DNA from: Eggerthellaceae bacterium | Lineage (GTDB): Bacteria; Actinomycetota; Coriobacteriia; Coriobacteriales; Eggerthellaceae | Direction: 5' to 3' | NCBI GenBank assembly: GCA_017960005.1 | Contig: JAGCZM010000095.1 | Coordinates: 1 to 5,992 of the forward strand | Length of the DNA stretch: 5,992 nucleotides | Shown: in pieces, positions 1 to 5,429 of the stretch | How the letters are laid out: every line of letters starts with the position of its first letter | Numbering within the stretch: the first letter of the stretch is position 1 | Position numbers and translations under genes: made by a program | The notes under the pieces: model-generated | Told to the model about the DNA's origin: nothing | The model's database searches: none | Seen by the model: only the letters and a program-made list of their open reading frames with translations

Positions 1-1757
1 ATGTTGTTTAAGTTGAATATACGGCTCACATAAGAGATACCGAGGGTGTTGATATCGCATCTGATGCAGGGACGATCATGCGAGGTGTCTATCGATGCCT
101 GTGGATAGGTTTTGCCCGGCCCGAGATCTTTTATCGACATGCGCGGAATCAATGCCGAATCCGTCGGATCATCCGGTGTTTCCTGAGCTTTGCGAAGCTC
201 GTCGGCTTCGATCTTGATCCTTTCTTTGTCATCGTCGGTCATGTTTTTGAAAGCCTCTGTCAAAGAAAGCGATTCTTTGGCCGTAGGGTCTTCGTCGCAA
301 GGTATGCATTCGCCGCCTGCCATGTGATTGTTTTCGAGGAAAAGAGCTTCAAGCATGTCTTCGAAATATCTCGAATCCTTATCTTTAATCAGTGCATGGA
401 GTCGTGCGAACTTGTCTTCCCACTTGAGTGTCGAAAACACTTCGCTTGCGTAATCGTGATCGTTTTCATCGAGATAGAGCCATTTGCTCATGACCTTGAC
501 GGCGACATTGACCGAAGCGCCGGCTCCGGTGTCGTTTTCTCTTTTCTTAAACTCGATGGGGGACAGGGCGCTTTCCAAAAAATCGCGTGGTATGCCTTGT
601 TCGACCAGCTCTCTTACTTTTGCTTCGAGTACGCCGCGCAATCTGTTTTCTATCGAATGCGTTTTGTCGGATGCGTTGACGTATTCGCTTTTGACGCCGT
701 CAAGCAATATGAACACGGCGGGCTGCTGCAGATCCCTTTCCGTCGAAACGCTGATATCGGTACCCAAGTCGGCATCGAGCAGGGCCTTTTTGATGGGGGA
801 GGCGTTGTCGTGCATCAGGGTCATGATCAAGCCGAGCGCTCCGTCGGCGACCTCATCGAAAGGCTTTCCGGTCTTTTTCTCCCAGGCTTCTTTGGGGAAG
901 GCATAGGCGAGCATGCAACAAGCTTTGGCGATATCCGCGGGATACGTGATATCGTGGCCGAGATTTATCACGGGTTTTTGCCACCCGATCTCATTTGCGC
1001 AAAGCGCGTCTTTGTTGAGGTTTGCATCCGGAGTCAAAAACTCTTCGTCCAGATGGTTCAAAAACGCTTCGATGTCGATCTTGCCCGAGACAAACACATA
1101 AGCGTTGTCCAGGCGGTAATGGCGGCGGTGGGCATCGAGGAACTGTTCATAGGTCAGCGTGTGGATGGCTTCGGGGATGCCGCCGCTTTCGAAACGATAT
1201 GCCGTGTCCGGGAAAAGCGCTCCGAGTATGGCGGTAAAAAGCATGGTGGAAGGCTCGGCCAGCGCACCTTTCATCTCGTTGTAGACAACGCCGTTGTAGG
1301 AAAGATTGTCGCCTTCGAGCTCGTAGTGCCAACCCTCTTGCATGAATATCGTCTTTTTGCGGTAGATGGCGGGATGGAGTACGGCATCCATGTAGACGTC
1401 GACCATGTTGATGAGATCTTTCTCGTTGATGCTTGCGACCGGATACATGGTTTTGTCCGGGAAGGTCATGGCGTTTAAATACGTGTTCATGGAGGCCTTG
1501 GCCAAATCGACAAAGGGCTCTTTTACCGGATAGCGATCCGATCCGCACAGCACCGAGTGCTCCAGTATATGAAACACGCCGGTGTCGTCTTTGGGCGGCG
1601 TCTTGAATGCGATGGAAAACGCGCATTCTTCCGCGTTGTTTTGCAAATAGAGGACACGTGCGCCCGAGGGCAGATGTTTCATGAGAAAAACGGTGCCTTC
1701 GATTTCGGGCACCGTCTCTTGCGCAATCAGCGCATAGTTCTTGCAGGTTATGGTCAT
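1..1757 (-). CDS. M16C zinc metallopeptidase (PreP/insulinase-like), N-terminal 585 residues, 3' end outside window
   Basis: The product is an inverzincin peptidase of the presequence-protease (PreP/Cym1, M16C) type, which in this family degrades unstructured peptides inside a closed two-half chamber, probably in the cytoplasm because no signal peptide is seen. The frame is open from the ATG at 1757 to base 1. The inverted zinc motif is H63-I-L-E66-H67, followed by the family signature SVLCGS...YPVKEPFVDL and then LNAMTFPDKTMYPVAS (about 95-109). E161 in VVYNEMKG fits the third zinc ligand, 98 residues after H63 (about 101 in human PreP). Later family landmarks are SPIKKALLDADLGTD (320-334), GIPRDFLESALSPIEFKKRE (388-407) and the helical linker around RKAQETPDDP (522-531), in the M16C-associated region. 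The family is about 970-1000 aa long, so roughly 60% is present. It is the last visible gene of a leftward operon, 14 bp after the upstream stop, with AAAAGGAA at 1773-1766 as ribosome site. All visible catalytic residues are intact. Confidence 0.93.
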   Translation of the reverse strand, partial: MTITCKNYALIAQETVPEIEGTVFLMKHLPSGARVLYLQNNAEECAFSIAFKTPPKDDTGVFHILEHSVLCGSDRYPVKEPFVDLAKASMNTYLNAMTFPDKTMYPVASINEKDLINMVDVYMDAVLHPAIYRKKTIFMQEGWHYELEGDNLSYNGVVYNEMKGALAEPSTMLFTAILGALFPDTAYRFESGGIPEAIHTLTYEQFLDAHRRHYRLDNAYVFVSGKIDIEAFLNHLDEEFLTPDANLNKDALCANEIGWQKPVINLGHDITYPADIAKACCMLAYAFPKEAWEKKTGKPFDEVADGALGLIMTLMHDNASPIKKALLDADLGTDISVSTERDLQQPAVFILLDGVKSEYVNASDKTHSIENRLRGVLEAKVRELVEQGIPRDFLESALSPIEFKKRENDTGAGASVNVAVKVMSKWLYLDENDHDYASEVFSTLKWEDKFARLHALIKDKDSRYFEDMLEALFLENNHMAGGECIPCDEDPTAKESLSLTEAFKNMTDDDKERIKIEADELRKAQETPDDPTDSALIPRMSIKDLGPGKTYPQASIDTSHDRPCIRCDINTLGISYVSRIFNLNN

Positions 1758-1765
1758 AAAACGAA

Positions 1766-1773
1766 TTCCTTTT
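1766..1773 (-). promoter_or_regulatory. Ribosome binding site of the M16C peptidase, overlapping the upstream stop codon
   Basis: On the minus strand AAAAGGAA lies 8 nt before the ATG at 1757. Its first two bases are part of the TAA stop (1774-1772) of the preceding membrane-protein gene. Ribosomes finishing the upstream gene therefore sit on this site, which suggests translational coupling. It supports the start at 1757. Confidence 0.7.
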
Positions 1774-2110
1774 ATGCTTTTTTGGATTGAACCCAAACGA
1801 TGAGTTTGCCGATGCCGACGTACAAAAGCCACAGGACAAACCATACGAGCGCTATTCTGAACAAGATGTTGAGTAGCACCTGGAACACGGCAAGCAAAAC
1901 ACCGCTTCCCACCGAAAGCTCCTTGCCGCCGATTCCGGTGGCGACAATGGTCCCGTCGATGATGCCGACGATGTTGTTGACGCCTGCGATGATAAGGGTC
2001 ACCAGGGTAAACACCGCCCACAGAATGCCGATGGTCGTCAGAATCATTCTGGTGATGTCGATGGCGCTTTTGCCCGAATAAATCGCTTTGAGATTAAATG
2101 TGATTTTCAT
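1772..2110 (-). CDS. Small multi-pass membrane protein, 112 aa, unknown function
   Basis: I do not recognise this family. The protein is strongly hydrophobic. After an N-terminal segment with a few charges (MKITFNLKAIYSGKS) there is a membrane helix at about 22-43, a moderately hydrophobic Gly/Ile-rich stretch with a short loop (about 46-67, including GGKELS), and hydrophobic segments at about 68-83 and 86-106, ending in the positive tail QSKKA. Two to four membrane passes are possible. No enzymatic motif or cysteine is present. The start at 2110 follows AAGAAG at 2122-2117, and the gene begins 13 bp after the stop of the 106-aa gene. It ends 14 bp before the M16C peptidase, so all three are probably on one transcript. 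It could be an anchor or partner for a neighbour, but only the gene order supports that. Confidence 0.8.
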   Translation of the reverse strand: MKITFNLKAIYSGKSAIDITRMILTTIGILWAVFTLVTLIIAGVNNIVGIIDGTIVATGIGGKELSVGSGVLLAVFQVLLNILFRIALVWFVLWLLYVGIGKLIVWVQSKKA

Positions 2111-2123
2111 AAGGCGCTTCTTA

Positions 2124-2444
2124 TCAGAACAGACCGAACACGTTGAGATAGTAACCGAAGTAATACAGCAGCGCTCCCACGAAGAACACGGCCAAGAAGA
2201 TGAGCACTCCTTTTTGCATGCCGCTCATGGGCTGGTCCTCCAAATCCTCAAGCGTGGTGGGACGATACTCTTCCTTGGGACGCTTTTTGGATGTTTGGGG
2301 TTTTTGCGCAGCGGGTTTGGGCTCGGGTGCGGGCTCTGGCTCGGGTTTGGGGGCGGAGGCCACTTTGGCTTTGCCCTTCGTCACCGAAATCACCACATCG
2401 TCGTCTGTCTGCTGCTCGGAAATCTTTTCTTCATCCTGTGTCAT
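2124..2444 (-). CDS. Small acidic/Pro-rich protein with single C-terminal membrane helix, 106 aa, unknown function
   Basis: I recognise no family. The N-terminus (1-20) is acidic and polar. It is followed by a Lys/Ala stretch, a Pro-Glu-Lys-rich linker (PEPEPAPEPKP at 34-44), a charged segment with KKRPKEEYRPTTLEDLEDQP (53-72), and one hydrophobic helix at about 79-101 (VLIFLAVFFVGALLYYFGYYL) that ends six residues before the C-terminus. There is no signal peptide, so a tail-anchored protein with its N-terminus in the cytoplasm is the simplest topology. The start at 2444 has GGAAGTG at 2455-2449 in front. It is the first gene of the leftward operon, about 40 nt after the predicted transcription start. 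The length of the linker may vary between strains, as in other low-complexity proteins. Confidence 0.78.
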   Translation of the reverse strand: MTQDEEKISEQQTDDDVVISVTKGKAKVASAPKPEPEPAPEPKPAAQKPQTSKKRPKEEYRPTTLEDLEDQPMSGMQKGVLIFLAVFFVGALLYYFGYYLNVFGLF

Positions 2445-2482
2445 GGTTCACTTCCGTAAATCGAAATACACTTCAAAACGTT

Positions 2483-2507
2483 ACGGGCGCTATTATACGC
2501 CGCCCGT
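2483..2507. promoter_or_regulatory. Operator-like inverted repeat around the -10 box
   Basis: ACGGGCG (2483-2489) and CGCCCGT (2501-2507) are perfect 7-bp inverted arms with an 11-bp spacer. The TATAAT of the leftward promoter lies inside the spacer. A further CGCCCG sits at 2520-2525, next to the -35, in the same orientation as the right arm. The geometry, centred on the -10, suggests a repressor site. The protein that would bind is unknown and is not encoded in the window. Confidence 0.4.
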
Positions 2508-2519
2508 TTCCGAAATTAA
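2492..2519 (-). promoter_or_regulatory. Promoter of the leftward M16C operon
   Basis: Read on the minus strand, a perfect TATAAT lies at 2497-2492. TTAATT at 2519-2514 is a weak -35 with a 16-bp spacer. The predicted transcription start is near 2485, giving a leader of about 40 nt before the ATG at 2444. The perfect -10 with a poor -35 would fit a promoter that depends on an activator or is controlled by a repressor. Confidence 0.6.
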
Positions 2520-2563
2520 CGCCCGCACTTTGCCTCCTCGATCCAAAAATATCGCTTTTTGTC

Positions 2564-2592
2564 TTGTAAAAGCGCTTTGATGGCTCTACAAT
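2564..2592 (+). promoter_or_regulatory. Promoter of the infC-rpmI-rplT operon
   Basis: TTGTAA (2564-2569) and TACAAT (2587-2592) are separated by exactly 17 bp, close to the housekeeping sigma consensus. Transcription would start near 2599, giving a leader of about 180 nt before infC. Confidence 0.65.
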
Positions 2593-2598
2593 ATGCAG

Positions 2599-2780
2599 GC
2601 TGTTTTCAAGTGGGATGCGATGCATCTCCACCCGGTTTGGCGCCCGGCATACGGGTTGCTGATGGGTCTTCCGAATATCGAATCGATGCGATGGCATATT
2701 TTCGCATTCTATTTGGGGACCCGCTTTATGCGGGTTTTTTGTTCGGAGAAGACATACGTTGTCCGAAAAAGAAAAGGCAG
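2599..2780 (+). promoter_or_regulatory. infC operon leader, probable transcription attenuator
   Basis: The untranslated leader contains several possible hairpins. One is GGGATGC (2612-2618) with GCATCTC (2622-2628). A second is CCCG (2643-2646) with CGGG (2652-2655). The intrinsic terminator at 2718-2740 is the third. GGGTCTTC (2664-2671) can pair with GGGGACCC (2715-2722), counting two G-U pairs, and so could disrupt the 5' arm of the terminator as an antiterminator. In Bacillus the infC operon is regulated this way by L20 bound to its leader. Whether this leader binds L20 is an inference, and I could not match it to the known L20-leader consensus by eye. Confidence 0.5.
2718..2740 (+). terminator. 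Intrinsic terminator/attenuator upstream of infC
   Basis: ACCCGC (2719-2724), a TTTAT loop and GCGGGT (2730-2735) form a perfect 6-bp GC-rich stem that runs into TTTTTT (2735-2740). It lies between the promoter at 2564-2592 and the infC start and points towards infC, so it must be read through for the operon to be expressed. Confidence 0.75.
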
Positions 2781-2784
2781 GTGA
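2779..2784 (+). promoter_or_regulatory. AGGTGA ribosome site overlapping the infC start region
   Basis: AGGTGA (2779-2784) matches the complement of the 16S rRNA tail and stands 5 nt before ATA at 2790. A weaker AAGG (2774-2777) stands only 3 nt before GTG at 2781, and that GTG is itself inside AGGTGA. The site therefore bears directly on which non-ATG codon starts IF3. Confidence 0.45.
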
Positions 2785-3392
2785 GCTCCATAGCTACTCA
2801 AGAGCCGAGGATTAACGGAGAGATAACCGTACGCGAATGCCGTCTCATCGCATCCGATGGAACGCAAATGGGCATCTATCGCGTGAGTGACGCTTTGCGC
2901 CTGGCAGGTGACGAAGGACTCGATTTGGTCGAGATTGCTCCCAACGCCGACCCGGTCGTATGCCGCATCATGGATTACGGCAAATACAAATACGATCAGG
3001 AGATCAGAGCAAAGCAGGCACGCAAGAACCAAAGCAAGATCGAAACCAAGGAAATGAAGTTTCGTCCGAAAATCGATGTAGGCGACTACACGACCAAAAA
3101 GAAGCACATCTTGCGCTTTTTGGAAGAGGGGAACAAGGTCAAGATTACCATTATGTTCCGCGGCAGGGAGATGGCCCATCCCGAGCAAGGTTTATCGATT
3201 CTCGAACGGTTGGCCGAAGATCTGAAAGATTTGGCGTTAATCGAAGCGTCGCCGAAGATGGAAGGTCGCAACATGTTCATGCAAATAGCTCCTTTGCCGG
3301 CATCGGCAAAGAAAAAGAAGGAAACGGAAGAGGGATCGGCTCCGATTAAGCTCACCCTCGAGGTTAAAGACGAAGAAGGGAAGGACAAATAA
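2781..3392 (+). CDS. infC: Translation initiation factor IF-3
   Basis: IF3 binds the 30S subunit, keeps it apart from 50S and checks the start codon and initiator tRNA. The N-terminal domain begins with [16 protein letters not shown] (8-23) and holds [24 protein letters not shown]. The Lys-rich linker [24 protein letters not shown] leads into the C-terminal domain with [12 protein letters not shown] and [15 protein letters not shown]. No ATG lies near the conserved start. GTG at 2781 gives 203 aa, and ATA at 2790 gives 200 aa with the better spaced ribosome site. An in-frame ATG at 2691 or further upstream would translate through the terminator region and is not favoured. IF3 is usually about 170-180 aa. 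Here a 32-residue Lys/Glu-rich tail follows the conserved end (after QIAP). The gene is first in the operon, and its stop is 1 nt before rpmI. Confidence 0.95.
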   Translation: MSSIATQEPRINGEITVRECRLIASDGTQMGIYRVSDALRLAGDEGLDLVEIAPNADPVVCRIMDYGKYKYDQEIRAKQARKNQSKIETKEMKFRPKIDVGDYTTKKKHILRFLEEGNKVKITIMFRGREMAHPEQGLSILERLAEDLKDLALIEASPKMEGRNMFMQIAPLPASAKKKKETEEGSAPIKLTLEVKDEEGKDK

Positions 3393-3393
3393 C

Positions 3394-3591
3394 ATGCCCA
3401 AGATGAAGACTCATCGCGGCACCGCAAAACGCTTCCGCGTTACCGGTTCCGGCAAGATTATGCGTTCGAAGGCTTTCAAGAGCCACATTCTCACCAAGAA
3501 GAGCGCCAAGCGTAAGCGCAATTTCCGTCATGAGACCGAAATTGCCCAAGCGGATTACAAAGTATTGGCACGCAACCTGTGCCGTCGATAG
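3394..3591 (+). CDS. rpmI: 50S ribosomal protein bL35
   Basis: This is a 65-aa basic protein of the large ribosomal subunit. It has the family opening [21 protein letters not shown] and the [13 protein letters not shown] core, and its length is typical. The start lies 1 nt after the infC stop, with GAAGGGAAGGA (3374-3384) inside the end of infC as ribosome site, so its translation is probably coupled to infC. It sits between infC and rplT, the standard bacterial order. The C-terminus [15 protein letters not shown] differs in detail from common bL35 tails but fits the family pattern. Confidence 0.96.
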   Translation: MPKMKTHRGTAKRFRVTGSGKIMRSKAFKSHILTKKSAKRKRNFRHETEIAQADYKVLARNLCRR

Positions 3592-3612
3592 GAAGGGAAG
3601 GAGTGATCAACT

Positions 3613-3969
3613 ATGGCTCGTATTAAACGTGCAGTAAATGCCCACAAGAAGCGCCGCACCATGTTTGAGCGCGCAAAGGGTTATTACGGAGCAAAGTCTC
3701 GCTCTTACCGTGCCGCAAAAGAACAGGTTCAGCATTCTTTGCAGTATGCCTATCGCGACCGTCGCAACAAGAAGCGCGAGATCCGCAGACTCTGGATTGC
3801 CCGCATCAATGCCGGTTCCCGCTTAAACGGCATCGCGTACAGCAAATTCATGGGCGGTTTGAAGAAAGCCGGCGTGGAATTGGACCGCAAAGTCCTCTCC
3901 GATATGGCCATCAATGACCCCAAAGCATTTGCCGCTTTGTGCGAAGTTGCCAAGAAGGCAAATAACTAG
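3613..3969 (+). CDS. rplT: 50S ribosomal protein bL20
   Basis: This 118-aa protein binds 23S rRNA early in 50S assembly, and in several bacteria it represses its own operon. The sequence is canonical: [56 protein letters not shown], then the globular part with [22 protein letters not shown] and DPKAFAAL. The start has an almost perfect ribosome site, AAGGAGTGATC at 3598-3608. It follows rpmI by 21 bp and is the last gene before the terminator at 4004-4034. As the known ligand of infC leaders in Bacillus, it is the natural candidate to act on the leader at 2599-2780. Confidence 0.97.
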   Translation: MARIKRAVNAHKKRRTMFERAKGYYGAKSRSYRAAKEQVQHSLQYAYRDRRNKKREIRRLWIARINAGSRLNGIAYSKFMGGLKKAGVELDRKVLSDMAINDPKAFAALCEVAKKANN

Positions 3970-4003
3970 TTTTACAGCCCGTATACAAGAGGGAAACAAA
4001 CGC

Positions 4004-4034
4004 AAAAGACCCCCCGTTCAGGGGGTCTTTTTTT
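4004..4034 (+). terminator. Strong intrinsic terminator of the infC-rpmI-rplT operon
   Basis: AAAAGACCCCC (4004-4014) pairs with GGGGGTCTTTT (4021-4031) in an uninterrupted 11-bp stem with a 6-nt loop, followed by further T residues to 4034. It begins 34 bp after the rplT stop and separates the ribosomal operon from the lipoprotein gene. Confidence 0.93.
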
Positions 4035-4079
4035 ATGTTCTTACAAGGGAAAACTGCGCGCATACGATAAAATTAGACT

Positions 4080-4108
4080 TTGAATGGTTTTGTTTAAAGT
4101 GCGATAAC
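4080..4108 (+). promoter_or_regulatory. Possible promoter of the lipoprotein gene
   Basis: TTGAAT (4080-4085) and GATAAC (4103-4108) are 17 bp apart, between the terminator and the lipoprotein start. The -10 match is only moderate (4 of 6). A promoter must exist somewhere in 4035-4160 because of the upstream terminator, and this is the best pair I see. Confidence 0.35.
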
Positions 4109-4161
4109 TATGCACCGATTCAAGCCATGTTTGAGTTTCGTAAATGAAACGGATTGGAAGT

Positions 4162-4167
4162 AAAGGA
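4162..4167 (+). promoter_or_regulatory. Ribosome site that sets the lipoprotein start at 4176
   Basis: AAAGGA (4162-4167) lies 8 nt before the ATG at 4176. It overlaps the in-frame ATG at 4167, which would have no usable ribosome site of its own. Starting at 4176 also gives the normal signal peptide opening MKNR. Confidence 0.75.
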
Positions 4168-4175
4168 TGTTGGGC

Positions 4176-5363
4176 ATGAAAAACAGGATAATCGCCATCG
4201 TAATGGCCTTGGCATTATGCTTCGGAAGCGCATTTTGCATCGCCGGATGCGATCTTATCAACGGAGACGATCCGTCCACTTATGCTAAGAGCATCGTGGA
4301 TAAGCAAATCACCAGCGATTTGCACCTCATCGTCACCTACTATGACGGCACCAAGGAGGACTTGGGTTATGTCGGCGTGGAGACCGAGCGCATCATCGAA
4401 GTTCTTCCCAGATTGTGCGTCGTCACGTTTGTGGGTATGGATGAGCAGGTGATCGGCACCACGTTTGTCTACAAAGGACTCGATGCCCAGCTTCCCGATA
4501 CGCCCAATGTCGAGGGCAAAACATTTGCCGGATGGCTTCCCGAGCCGGTCAATGTTCAAGAGGATATGATCTGTGTCGCCCAATACACCGATCCTTCCAT
4601 TTACACCGTGATTTTCAAAGACGATCAAGGTAACGAGATTAAGAATCAAAAGGTAATCTCCGGCAAGTCGGCAACCGCGCCCACCGCCGCACAGATACCC
4701 AAACGCACCACCACGATTTTCGACCACTGGGACGGTGATTTCACCAACGTCAACTCCGACTTGGTCATCAACGCCGTTTATCGTCCGAAAGTCTCTTATA
4801 CGGTAACGTTCAATGACTACAACGGTTTGACTCTCGGTTCCACCACCGTGCTCGAGGAGAACAACGCCACCGCTCCGGTGACACCTTCGCGCCAGGGTTA
4901 CACCTTCACCGGTTGGTCGCCGAGCATCAACGGCGTGACCAGGAATTTAACCGTTACCGCCCAATACAGCATCGTAAAGAGCTCCAACATCATCGACATC
5001 GCTTATCAGATGAAGGCCAATAACACCGTTGACATCATCGTGTCCGTCAAGGGCAACGTCAAATTCGCCGGTATCGAGGGAGAAATCGTGCTGCCTTCCG
5101 GTTTGACCTTCGTAAGCAAGACGGATTCTTCCACCGCCACCTGCAAGACCTTGAGCAACAACGAGGGTAATACCATTTACTTCTCCGCGACCACCAGCAC
5201 CGGTCAAAACGTGACGACCGATACGCAGCTGATGACAATTACTTGCACTTACGGCTCCGCGTCCTCCTATACGGTCGGATTGACGGTTACCGATGCATAC
5301 GATCAGAACATGGCAAACGTGACCTACTCGGTCATCGGCAAAACCATCGTGGTACGCAGATAA
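4176..5363 (+). CDS. Surface lipoprotein with three InlB-type B-repeats and a cohesin-like C-terminal domain
   Basis: This is a predicted cell-surface lipoprotein of 395 aa. The signal peptide is MKNRIIAIVMALALCFGSAF, with lipobox I22-A23-G24-C25, so Cys25 would be lipidated after signal peptidase II cleavage. After a short domain (about 35-78, with HLIVTYYDGTKEDLGYV) come three modules of the Listeria-Bacteroides B-repeat (Flg_new-like) type: 81-138 (TFAGWLP...CVAQYT), 143-204 (DHWDGDF...INAVYR) and 208-266 (GYTFTGWSPSI...TAQYS). Each opens with a V-x-F strand and ends in a [VA]-x-Y strand. Residues 270-395 form a beta-rich domain (VDIIVSVKGNVKFAGIEGEI, LPSGLTFVSKTD, ..LMTITCTYG) that resembles cohesin-type beta-sandwiches. 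No catalytic motif is visible, so adhesion or scaffolding is likely. Four Cys besides the lipid Cys occur as possible pairs (81/133, 323/357). A second surface gene follows after 66 bp. Confidence 0.82.
   Translation: MKNRIIAIVMALALCFGSAFCIAGCDLINGDDPSTYAKSIVDKQITSDLHLIVTYYDGTKEDLGYVGVETERIIEVLPRLCVVTFVGMDEQVIGTTFVYKGLDAQLPDTPNVEGKTFAGWLPEPVNVQEDMICVAQYTDPSIYTVIFKDDQGNEIKNQKVISGKSATAPTAAQIPKRTTTIFDHWDGDFTNVNSDLVINAVYRPKVSYTVTFNDYNGLTLGSTTVLEENNATAPVTPSRQGYTFTGWSPSINGVTRNLTVTAQYSIVKSSNIIDIAYQMKANNTVDIIVSVKGNVKFAGIEGEIVLPSGLTFVSKTDSSTATCKTLSNNEGNTIYFSATTSTGQNVTTDTQLMTITCTYGSASSYTVGLTVTDAYDQNMANVTYSVIGKTIVVRR
4416..4973 (+). repeat. Three diverged B-repeat modules within the lipoprotein
   Basis: The modules lie at about 4416-4589, 4602-4787 and 4797-4973. 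They share protein-level landmarks: an opening V-x-F strand, a central W in a GW/HW context and a final A-x-Y or A-V-Y strand. The DNA is not visibly repeated, so the duplications are old or were acquired already diverged. Confidence 0.7.
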
Positions 5364-5429
5364 GCAGGGCAGTTTCGAGTTTCTTTGAGCAGTTGAATTT
5401 GCAATAAGGGACGTGGATAAGAGGTTTAT

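Noticed and set aside
78..1478. A 466-codon open frame on the plus strand antisense to the peptidase gene
   Set aside because: The opposite strand encodes a clear M16C peptidase with intact zinc motif and family signatures. The plus-strand frame has no recognisable domains and is rich in His, Phe and Cys, as antisense shadows often are.
1147..1839. A 230-codon minus-strand frame overlapping the peptidase start
   Set aside because: It is in a different frame from the peptidase, is unusually rich in Arg, His and Cys, and spans the end of the 112-aa gene and the start of the peptidase.
2559..2780. N-terminal extension of IF3 from an upstream in-frame ATG
   Set aside because: The extension covers the predicted promoter -10, the leader hairpins and the terminator, has no IF3 similarity, and would have to start upstream of the predicted transcription start.
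2593..2784. A 63-codon frame in the infC leader as a leader peptide
   Set aside because: It begins within the promoter region at the -10, has no ribosome site, and shows no codon run typical of attenuation peptides.
2709..3188. A 159-codon minus-strand frame antisense to infC
   Set aside because: The sense strand is a certain IF3 coding region, and this frame has no family features.
4135..4150. Small inverted repeat GTTTC/GAAAC before the lipoprotein gene as a regulatory hairpin
   Set aside because: The arms are only 5 bp and AT-rich with a 6-nt loop, which is expected by chance and has no terminator or riboswitch context.
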